Positions 10,976 to 21,784 of a DNA stretch of 64,000 bases are shown here, piece after piece. Made by a program: the position numbers and the translations under genes. Numbering within the stretch: position 1 is the first letter of the stretch; the number at the start of each line of letters is the position of its first letter. The notes below the pieces were generated by a model, which made no database searches, was not told the origin of the DNA, and saw only the letters and a list, made by a program, of their open reading frames with translations. The stretch comes from Otis tarda. Taxonomy: Eukaryota; Chordata; Aves; Otidiformes; Otididae. The stretch lies in assembly GCA_026413225.1 (NCBI GenBank), contig CM048552.1, positions 64,185,001-64,249,000 of the forward strand, written 5' to 3'.

Positions 10976-13900
10976 AGCTAAAGAGATGTTTCTTTCACTT
11001 ACTCAAAGGCACCCAGGAAACAACTGCTAGAAAAAAGAACAGATCTGCAAGGCCCTTGGCTCCCACTCTGTTAACTTCACATCTGGCAAATGTTATTGCA
11101 CTCTGTGTCTCCTATTGAATTTTCGAGTTTCTGCAGTCTCTCTTGTGCTGAGGGTTGTTTCATGAACTTATGCACTTTGCTTTGAGTTGTTGAGTTTTTT
11201 TGTCCCCTGAAGCTAAAAGTTGCATCCCTATTGTGCAGAAAATAGGAAACAGATTTGTTCCTCTCAAATGTGTTGGGCCTTTAAATGGAAACTGGGAGGA
11301 GAAGGAGGGGGCAGCCTGCAGCCCTGCCACATTTTTTCCATCAATACACATGACACCAGGCAAAAGTCTGATTCTGAGTCCCTAAAACAATAGATATGGA
11401 AATGTTTTCTCTTTTCTTTTGTTTTTCTTCTCTCCCTTTTAAAGCAAGCATAGTGCTGAAAAGCTCTACAGAGCCTGGTCTAGGGCTCATGTCCTCTGTT
11501 AGTCCACACAATAAGACAGAGTTGCTTACCCTACAAGTTCAAATACCAGTGTACTGGCCAACAACAACAACAAAATGGTTTTATCTCAGTGTGAAAGAAG
11601 CATAACAGTTAAAAAATTATCTGCTCCAGCATACAGCTGTGTTCATGCTTACCTAAATCTGGCCACAGAGAAGCAGTGTGCGTGACTGGGAGAAGTAAAT
11701 GCTATTTCCAGGCAAGCAGGTAGGTAATTCTTTATCTTCCTGCCACAAAGGTATTAGGTGTAGGTTCCTGTGTAGGTGTCACACTACAGATAGAGTTTAG
11801 CAATCTGTCTTGGGCCTCAACCATCACTGTCTTTCAGTCACTTTCTTGTGTAACCATGAAATAACAGTATCCAACAAGGTCTGGTGCAGGCACAAGACAA
11901 AAGAGCAAGCTGTGCTACTGCTGTTTGTCATGGGATGGGAGCAGGCATAACGCATGGGCTGAAACTCTGGTGGCAGAGAGTGTCCAGTTTGTGTCCTACA
12001 CATACACACACATAGGCATGCTAGCATCCAGAGGCTTGAGCTTACCCAACATTTATTTAACTTACTAATTAAAAAAAAAAAAAATGCTGGATTTAACTTT
12101 TTTTAGCCATCAGTTTTACCACCAGTGTACAGCAGGCAATAATATTGATGAAGTTTTTGTTTCTCAAATGAAATGTGCCACAGTTATTAATAATAATTGA
12201 ATAAAACTAATTATACTTAAGGTAGAGCTACTGTTCTAAGCCTTCTTTTCTCATTTGCCTCAACCTTTCAAACTCATCTTCTTGAAATAAATACCCCCAT
12301 TCTTAGCTATCTCTCTGAAGTATTAATAAAAAAAAACCACAAAAATTTCTCTCCACCACAAAGAAACAAACCTTGAGCAGAAGTGACTAATTTAATCTGC
12401 TTCATATGTTAATTAAGCAAATGCTTTTTCATACGTCATAATGCAAGATTTGGCATAAGATTTGTTGTCAAAAATAGTAGTTCAGTCTTGTCCCATGTCT
12501 TAAGTACTGATGAGATGTAGGAAACAAGACCTTTTCAAGCTGGAGGACATTTGGTTAATGACTTTTACAGTTATGAATGTTAGGGTTTTCACAATGTTGG
12601 TCAAGTAGTTCCGCACACAGGGAACAGGAAATCACTTTCAATTTTCTTTAATTTGTCTTCATTTTTCAGACAGCATGAGCTTAACAGTGGTCTATATTCT
12701 GTATTCAATGCTCTTTCTTCTTCTTCTCAACTGCCCCAAATAATAAAAGACCTGAATGGTAAAATGATATTGTTGGCCTTTCTCAAATTCTGTTCAATAA
12801 TCTTAGTGGGCGAGATTTGAATTTTGAAAAGTTATAATCAGGGGAGAGTATGAATCAACAATGGTTTTGTGTCAATTTGAGCAATAGCTTCATGTTCAGT
12901 GAATCTGAGTACCTGCAATCTTGAAGTTTTCTGAAGACATTGTTATCACAGCCTAAGAAGGTGTAATTTCCAATGGATTTGTGGTTTTGGAATTTTTTTT
13001 CTTTAATAACAGTAAACCCAGCAAAATTTGCCTTAAACACCCTTCCTAGATCAATTTGTCAAGCAAAGTGCTAGGTAATTTTTCTGACTGACTCACGCAG
13101 TTGCCTTATTATGTTACTGGGGAAAATCATAGGTGAGAATAAGCACCATAGTGAGGAGAGTTTGAATGCATGTCTGCCTACAGTCCGCCTACAGTCTGAT
13201 CTGGGTATTCCTTACAGAATGAATCCCAAGTATTAGACAGCCTGTGGGGAAAAAATCCAGCTGTGAGAGTTCATCTAGGATTGAATAAAAATGTTATCCC
13301 TGTTAATAAACCAGGACTCCATGAAGGATGACTTTTTGCTGGCCAGATCAGGTAGTGTATCAGTTTACAAAGACTTCCCCCATCTTCACTTTTCAATTTC
13401 ATGAGTAAAAAAACCCACAAAAACACACACTCACTAAACAAGTTAATAAATTTCCAGCACTTCTTCCATCATCAGAACAACCAGGGGAAAAACATTATAT
13501 AAATAGCATTGAATTACATTTGTGATCTGGTCCTATACTATGCTTCAAAATTAGGTGTTTCTCAGTTTTTTGACCAACACTGTAGGAATAATTTGAGACA
13601 TAAAGGGAGTATCATTTTACAACATTCCAAAACAATATTTCAGCTGGAAAATGAATGGTACCTGTAGATGCTAGAGTAAAGACAGGCAATCTAACTATGA
13701 AAACACTCCTCATTTCGTATCCCAGACAGCTGAAACAAAACAGATGTCATATTTTCTACCTCCTGAAAAAATACAATGGAGGAAATGTAAATAGACAAAT
13801 TATACTAGGAGCATGAGCATTTTTTAAATATTGCGAGCGTTTCATTAAATAGCATACTGCCTTTAGGCAGTTAACAGTGGTTCCTAACACAAATCTTGTG

Positions 13901-16900
13901 TTGTTGCTGCTTTCAACTCCTTGATGATGGTGCAATTTTGAGATATGCATTATTTACGCTGTCCTAATAGGATCTTATATTAGCATCATTTACACAAAGA
14001 GAAGGATGGAGGTTATTTAAAGAGGTTGGGAAGAATGCTGAAGAGGGTGGAGATGCAAAGAGGGAGACAGAGCTCAATCTAACTGTTTGGAAAGGTCTAC
14101 TTTGCAATATCTTAGTGTTTAGCCCAAAAAATTGGAAAAGGAATAGCCTGGGAGGCAAAAACAATTCTGAAGGGCTTTAAGTAGAAGGATCTGCAGTCTC
14201 TTGTGGTATTGAAAAGCAAACTGAAAAAAAAGAATATTGCTACTGAAGTACAAGTTCATCTGTCCTCTTAGGTTGTGCAAGCTGTTAATATCATTTCATC
14301 AATAATGGAGTACACTAATTAGCATAAATATTAAAATTAGGACAAAAGGAACTACAGACCTTAGCTAAGATTGTGTTCCTTTGTTTTAAACATTGCTTCT
14401 ATAATACTATGAGATCACAGGATCTTCAAAAGGCATAAGGTTCCTGATGGATCTCAGAAGACAGAGGATGAGACCCTGCTTCCTATCAATTTCTCAGTGG
14501 AAGTAATAAGCCCAAAAACCAAAAGAGCTGTAGATTGTACAGAGTTACCCTGATTGTTCCTGCTCCTCAAAGTAGAGCCAAGTATGTTTGATCAGACTCA
14601 CCTCTTTTTAAAATCTCCGAAATTTCACTCCAAAAACAAATGGTATAGACAAAACTATTACCAGCAATAGCTATACCGGTTTTGACAAAATGAGCCTAAA
14701 ATTAGGATTGTTTGAGTGATGTCAGAATTTATTCTTCATGGGAAGATACCTTCCTCTGTGTTCTACGCCCTTCAAATTCCTGATGTGCAGAAGGAACCAT
14801 TGAAATGAAGAATGTGCTGGAGAAGAAAACAAAATAAAACAACATGTACTGTAAGTATGGCTATTTTCTTAAGTCTTTCTCACTACATTGACAGTTCCAA
14901 GAGAGACAAATGTGGAAAAAAAGACCTCATGAGACAGGCTGCAAATTTTAAATATTTATATGTATTATACATAATAAGTTTATGTTATAGATTTTAACAC
15001 ATATTCCAAATATTTTTATTAACTTTGTATTTTTTAACAGCCTTTGCACATTTATATTCTGACCTTTTCCTGTAAAAAGCAGGAGTGGGAGGATTAGGAC
15101 TTCCTCCTTATTGTTTGCTTGTTCACTTTTTGATATTGAAAACTGGGTGTCTAATGCAATCACATAATGCTGGGAACTAGGTCTTTGGGGAAAAACTCGT
15201 TATCACTTAGCAAGAAATGCTAGCACTGCCCATAGTAGTCCCCGTATTTTCACATCGGTATGAAATCTTTAATGTGAATGTTAAAGGGTTTTAATGTGTT
15301 CTTTTTTTTTGTTTTAATAACAACCAGTCCACATCTAGGTCTGTGAATGATGATGATGTCACATTTTGTTAAACTCCTGAGCGTGAAAACCTAGATCAAG
15401 CTGACGTTGAAGCCAACAGCATCCCACAGGAGTTTTCATCAAAGATGTATTGTGCTTTATGAGAGCCATGCAACTGGCTCAAATCTCAAGCAAGAAACTG
15501 CCACTAAGTTAAGAACAGATGTACCTAATTTTGTTCTTATGGAGGGAAAAACATGGCTATTACATTAACTAATGAGGCTTTGCACATGTGCAGATTAGGT
15601 TATAGCTGTTCATCTTCCGGTTCCCATGTTTCTAACAACAGATCTTTATGCTGGTTTCTCATTTGTGTGTGTGTGTGTGTGTGTGTCTATATTATATATG
15701 TCCTAGATTTTCCATAGTTATTTCTAAAAATGGTAGCAGGGAAAGGGTACTACTTAACTTTAATACAGTTTCACTTTTTATTTTATTCTCTTGCTAAAAT
15801 ATCTAGCTGGCAAGCTGTCACCCGAAGAGCTTTGCAACCCTATCATTCTAGGGAGCAAGCATTTTTAGGCCCTGAATTTGATTATGTTCCGCTTTATGGA
15901 TGAATTGCTGTTACTTCAACAGCTGTCAGTCTCAGTGAAGGCCTGATTTTACTACAGCGGGTGGTACTAGCTAAAGTGGAGAAAACAACCTCCGTTAGTA
16001 TATGCGAGCTTGTGAACATTGAAATAGTGAGCTGATAAGCTCAGCTGTGGACCGAGGCTAACCCACTGAAGTCTTCGAAGAGCCATCTATAGAGAATTCT
16101 CAATTACAGTATTTCTGAACATGTTTGATAATGACTTGTCAATATTGTATTCTCAGTGTGCCTTTTATCGCTGTAATTTCACTAAAATTCATAATCAAGG
16201 ATTTAGCTGTCTGTTCTGCACTTGCACTGAAGGAGAACATCTCATCATTTGATTGCACATAAGGAAAACTTGTCAAAACCACTTGTATTTTCTTTAAATG
16301 TGAAGTTTAGCATCATTATAATTACACAGGTGAACCCTTTACAAATAATTTTAAAAGATAAGAGAACATTTTGATAAGTGGAATATCTTCCATGTTCATA
16401 CGTTCAGCTCAGAGTTGTGCTGGTTGTATCATACTGTGGATGCAGAGAGTGTCCTAATGGTTGCTCCTCACAACAGTAATAATTCATTTTTAAGGAAATA
16501 TATTAAGGAACATTTCTTTAATTATATAAGTGTCATTAGAATGAAAGGCACTGATTATGTATTTCAAAATGTGGTTACTGCAGTTTTACTTTTAACTGGA
16601 AAATGGTTGTGTGTATGATTCAGCTCATAGGCAAATGACCAGAATGCTTTTCTTTCTCTAATCACTTGCCCACTATGTAGTTAACGCCTCAAATTTGTTA
16701 TCACTGGCTTGTCATTGAGAATAAAATTGACCAGTTCAGTTCAGTGCTTAGGGGAAAGCTATTTAGTACTATGACTGATACTAGCTGGCTGTTTTAACCA
16801 AGTATGAAGGACTGATTCGGTAGGATTATAAATTCTACCTTCTCTGCTTCTAAAGCCAGTCCTTTCATAGAGTAGTTAGGCATGTGGGTATAGTGCCTTG

Positions 16901-19900
16901 AGAAAAAAAAAATAGGTATTAGCAAATCAAGTTCTTCCTGAGAGAAACTGAAAAGGAAATTTGCATTCTATTTGTTCAGTAATCTTCTGCCAGAAGTTTC
17001 AAACTAAATCAAAATGTCAATTTTATTGGTTCTGTTTCAATGGAAGAACATTTTGTTTCTGCATTTTTCTTTGATTTTCACCTCGAAACACATAGTGACA
17101 AAAAGAACCAGAAAATAGGACAAAACCGGTAGCTTTTATTCAACCCTTCAAAATAAGATGCCATTTTGTTTTGGTTTATACTTCATCCTAAACTGTAAAA
17201 CTTGAGTTGAATGAATATGTTTACTTAAATAGGAAAAAAACCTGATAGTGTACTCAAAGTGGCACTTTTTTTTTTTACCGTAGCTGAGATTTTTTAAATG
17301 TATAATAAACTTCAAATCCTGGATATGTGGGACTTCCCTTCCCAGGACTGCCAACACAAGAGAAGAAAATAGTGAGAGAAGGCAACACACAAACGACACT
17401 CTTAGATGCTGGGAATCTGGAAAGTCCTGCTGTGTTGCATTATATTTGTGGATTTCAAACTGCAACATGCAGATATATGCACATGAATAATTTTGAGCAC
17501 AAGAGCTTTAATCCCCTTGTAGAAAATAGAATCAATCAAATGCATAAAGTTACAACATGTGTTCACGGTTTGGTGACTGAAGTTTAAGACCAAGTTCTTG
17601 GACACTGACTTTGTTTTCAAATATGCTTTTAGCATATGTGCATGAAACAATAAATCTTCTGGGTTCATGCTCCCTGTTTGCCTTCTTCCGCATTCATCTG
17701 GGAAACTGATTTTTTTTAATATACTAGATTACTTTGATACGAGAGAGTGAGGTACGAATTATTATTTTCGAACTCCATGGATTTTTCTACTTCTAATTAT
17801 AGGATTGATAGTCTCTGTAACAATATGCCTGCCATTATGCGGACTTGAAATGAAAGATAGAGTGAGAAGGTACACGGCTCAGAAGTAGCTGATTTCAGTC
17901 TTGGCTGCATTCACTAAATAATTCAGTGTCACTAATGGAAATCTGATCTTAGCGCAGGGGTAGGGATGTGGGGCACTTCGTTGCCAGGGTTTGGCAGCTC
18001 AATAGCTCAGGAACAACAATGGAGCAAAAGGTGAAAAAATCTTTAAACTATGGTCGAGTTCTCCTCTTTGCTTTCTTGGAATCACGTTACATCTTCCTGG
18101 GGCTGCTGCTGCTGATGGCTAGGGAGAGTGAGAGACAGAAATTGGTATATACAGTGTATGTGAAGCAAACATAGCAAGCTCAGCCCAAGCTGACCTTTTA
18201 ACTGGTGTGCACGGGGTAATGTTTGCTTTTCGAAAAGTACAGCCTCATTCTACTCAGCAGCGGGACCAAAACCAGTGAAGCACATCTTGGGAGCAAATTG
18301 CGTAAAGCCTTGTTCTCTGACTTTGCAGTGTGAACTGTAAAGCAGAATTATTCTAGGGCATCTTTGGGAAAAACTGCAAACTCCTGTTCGAAGCTGATGA
18401 GATCCAAGTAACTGTCTCCTTCAGGTGGCTTGTGAAATGGCTCCCTAAAAGTACAGAGAAAAAGTACCCTCAGCTTCAAAGGGAAAACTGGGTTCTTTTC
18501 AGAGGAAAAAAACTCAATGGAGAGAAATTTATTATGGGTTGTTTTCTAGATTTTGGCATAAACCATATCTAATGCTGGGAGCTTCCTTCCCCAAAATTGT
18601 CTTGAACATCTATTGATTGAATTAGGATTGTAATTGGGATCTAATACTTTTGGATTGTTTATGAGAGCATGTGCATGTGTCTTTTTATAACTTCCTGTAG
18701 CCCTAACTGCCACTTTTCCTTTTTAAAAGAAAATTCAGCCCTGTCTTTCTCTGTCATTAGGTTGTCAGTTGGACTTCTACAGCTGCCAGTCCATTCCTCA
18801 CTTCTGTTTTTTGATCAGAGTGAAACCAGCAGCTCTAAACAAATGTCGAGGATTTTAAAGATAAGTATCACTAGCAATCTGCAAGCAAATTCTCCTTTCT
18901 AGGTTAGCTGTGTGTCCAGACTAGAAAAGTAATAGTCAAACTCTATTTTTTTTTTCAGTATGGATTTTTCTATATGTCACAAGAAATGTAGATCAGGCTG
19001 TAGTTCCAGAGAACATCTAGGAAATAAAGCACTGGCCCAAAAACAAAGTCAGGAGAGACAAAATAGCAGAGAAGTTCTGGAGGTAAGCCTCTCCAACTTC
19101 ATGGTTCTTTTAATAATGAAAATATCCCTGTGGCAAGTAAGTGGTCATAGCTTATCTTCCATCCATCCCTTTTCTCCATGCTCTCCTGTTCTTTTCCACT
19201 GGGAACCAGCACAACAGGCACCTTTGAGGCTGTGATTAATATATAGTTGATGACTTTTCCTTGGCAAAAGAAGTTACATACATGATTGCTGTATTCACCA
19301 ACTGCCTCACCTCTTTCTATGTCTTTCCAAGTTCTGTCTCAATAGCAAAAGTTCAGTCAAGAAATTCAAGTGTTATACTCCGTTAATATCAAAGGTATCA
19401 AACACAGTGGAGAATTTGGAGAAAAAAAAAAAAAATCTTTCTGTGTTTGTACAGTGCTCATTGCAATGGAAACCTCACTTAAGCCTCAAGGTGCCATTGA
19501 GACAGGAATAATATTAAAACACATTTACTTTTTGTCAGTTGAAAACTGAGACATTTCTTCTTCACTCATAGGTGTTTCAGACCATGATCTGTCCTCTGAG
19601 CAGCTGCGTTAACCTCCTCTGCAGATTTATTTTGGACTTTCTGAATCAAAACCCAAGCCGTATCACACAAAACTAGTTTCTGTGTATGTAAACTCAGTTT
19701 CAGGAAATTAATTTCTGAGCTATGGAAAATGAGTTAAGGAGAAAAGCTGTGAGTAAATTTGGTCAAAGATTGTCTATTGACATTGCTTCCAAAATTTAGT
19801 GGACAAATGAGTCTTCTAATGTTATGCATATCTTTGTGAAAAACAGTTGCTTTCTGCAGAAAGTTTCCATTGTTTTCTGAAAAGCTGAAAATGTCAAGTT

Positions 19901-21119
19901 TTCAGTGTTTTAGATAAAATTCAGACTTCTGTAAGAAAGAAAGAAATCTCTTGACCACTTTGATGCAATCTGGTTTGGTTTCCATCAAAGTGAACTTAAG
20001 AGATCAACCTTTGTCCCCTTTCCTACTTTCTCTTTGTTACTCAGACATGATTGACATGATTGACCATCTGAAATGAGCTGTTGTGGTTGTATGGAGAAAC
20101 TCTAAGGGCTTAAAGTGTTGGAAAGTGTCTTTCTCTAGATGCCCGTGGTGCTTTGCACCGTGATGCCAGGATTTAATGAAGAAGCCCTCAGAAGGTGCAA
20201 GCTAGCAACCAAGATTCTGTTCAGCTTTGCATAGTCTGAAACGTGAAAATGAAGTTTACTACTGAGTGCTCATTTCCATTCATCCAGCTGCTAGAAAGAA
20301 TATTCTCTCCATCTCAAGCCACCACTTCACGCTGCAAATCAAAGTTGTTGTTTTAAATTACATCACTGTCATTAAATCTGTCGGTGGTGCAAATCCTGAA
20401 CAGCCATGCCAGGACTAAACACATAACTGTGCGATGAAAAGAAGATGCCAAGGTGTGGATGGAAGGGGAGCAGTTTACTTTACTAAGAAAGACTCCAGGT
20501 GGGTGCAATTGCCTACACTGGGACCAGCCACACAGTGCTGTTCATTGTCACAGATGGTAGGTGTTAGATGATGCAATGTGTACGGGGCCAGACAAATTAC
20601 TTTTTTTAGCTCATTCCTTGGGAAACAGGAGAAGAATCTGAACTGGATTTCTGTGCAAACCTGGAGCAGGAGCTGCACACAAGCTGTGACCCCAGCTGAG
20701 ACCCAAGCAGTCAATGGGCTCAGTCTTTCAAACCAAGGCAGAAACTTTGCTCTGAGGATCAGGAATTACACAGAGATTGCCTGGAGTTTGGAACAAGCCC
20801 ACTTAGTTTTAAATTAAGCTATGGATTGGAGAATACTCTTCAGTGGATGTAATGAACATAGAAGTTGGAAAAGTCTGCTCCTAAATTAAAATCGTGGTAT
20901 AACTCCAGCAACCACCACAACTAGGTGTTGAAAAGCCATAATAAAAGTTGTTCTCATGCCACTTTCAGCCCAAGTTGGAATTAAAAGCTTTTTTGTTGTT
21001 GTTGTTTGGTTTTGTTTTGTTTTGTTTTTTTTCTCATCCCCAGCAGGTCCCAGTGTCAAGCTGGAAGTCAACGAGCCTAAAGTAAAAGCCCCTCCATGCT
21101 CTGGATGTTTGTGGCTAGA
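10976..21119. other. Intergenic stretch upstream of the CpG-island promoter
   Basis: No recognisable exon, RNA gene or well-defined transposon was found in about 10 kb. It holds a (TG)n microsatellite (15664-15686), A-runs near 12,070 and 19,423, a T/G-rich low-complexity tract just before the CpG island (about 20,990-21,032), and a short tandem repeat at about 13,174-13,198 in which CCTACAGTC occurs twice. Two blocks (about 14,270-14,420 and 15,780-16,130) are richer in recognisable transcription-factor words than their surroundings and are discussed as findings. A distal regulatory role for this upstream DNA is plausible but not shown. Confidence 0.5.
15664..15686. repeat. (TG)n microsatellite
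   Basis: An uninterrupted TG dinucleotide run of about 11 units, followed by a short TA-rich tail. It is a simple repeat likely to vary in length between individuals. Confidence 0.95.
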
Positions 21120-21540
21120 AAGGCAGCTGAAGCCCCGGCGAGCCCCAGCACCGGCCGGGGGGGTACCGTGAGATGCCCCATTCCCCCTCAACTGCCAGGG
21201 GTGCCGTGAAGAAGAGGGGGAGAAGTTGCCTGGGCTTAAAAACCCGACACGGGCCGCCGGCCCAGCTCCGCCGGGCCCTCCCGCGGCGGCGGGCGCAGGG
21301 GGAGCCCCTGTCCCTGCCACCTCCCCAGCCCCCCCGACAGCGGGGGCGAGGCTGCCCCGCGGGTGAACCTCCTCCCCCCCAACTACGGCGGATTCACCCC
21401 CACCCCATCACATAACGGGGGCAGCGCAGTCGCTCCCTCTGCCCCGGCGCCCGCCCGCCGCCCTCCCCTCGCCGCCTCGCCGCCTCGCCGCAGCCGGGGC
21501 TCTGCCGAGTCAAAGCGCGGATCAGGTTCCCAGCCTCCCG

Positions 21541-21548
21541 TATAAAAA
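21541..21548 (+). promoter_or_regulatory. TATA box
   Basis: TATAAAAA sits inside a GC-rich island, flanked by CCTCCCG upstream and TCCCGGCG downstream, so it stands out from its surroundings. A TATA box normally directs initiation about 25-32 bp downstream, which here predicts a start near 21,568-21,575. TATA boxes combined with CpG islands are typical of tightly regulated, often developmental or extracellular-matrix genes, but that is a tendency only. A weaker TTAAAAA lies at 21,236-21,242. Confidence 0.8.
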
Positions 21549-21570
21549 TCCCGGCGAGGGATCTCCGGCG

Positions 21571-21778
21571 GGAGAGAGGGATCGGGCGCGGGAGGAGAGG
21601 GGCGTGGGGTGGTGGCTGGCGAGCCCGCCCGTGGGGAAGCGAAGGGACGCAGGGCGGCAGCCGCTGCTCCTCCTCCTCTTCTTCCTCGTTCTCTTCTTCC
21701 TCCTCCTCCTGCTCCTCTCTGGGGACACCCGCGGTTCGGCCCTCTCAGCTGCGGGAGAAGAGCCTTTCACCGCCCGAA
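21571..21778 (+). other. Probable noncoding first exon of an unidentified gene
   Basis: The start is predicted from the TATA box about 30 bp upstream; the end is set by a GTAAGT splice donor at 21,779. The predicted exon of about 208 nt contains no ATG in any frame, so it should be 5' untranslated sequence with translation starting in a later exon. It includes a 57-nt pyrimidine-rich tract (21,664-21,720) made of CTC/TTC triplets, which could influence translation. No recognisable second exon follows within the remaining 42 kb, implying a very long first intron. I do not recognise the gene. Alternatively this could be the first exon of a long noncoding RNA. Exact start and strand-specific use need transcript data. 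Confidence 0.55.
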
Positions 21779-21784
21779 GTAAGT
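21779..21784 (+). other. Splice donor of the first exon
   Basis: The sequence CCCGAA|GTAAGT carries the full consensus GTAAGT on the intron side. The last exon base is A rather than the preferred G, so the site is good but not perfect. It is the best plus-strand donor I see downstream of the TATA box. Confidence 0.55.
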
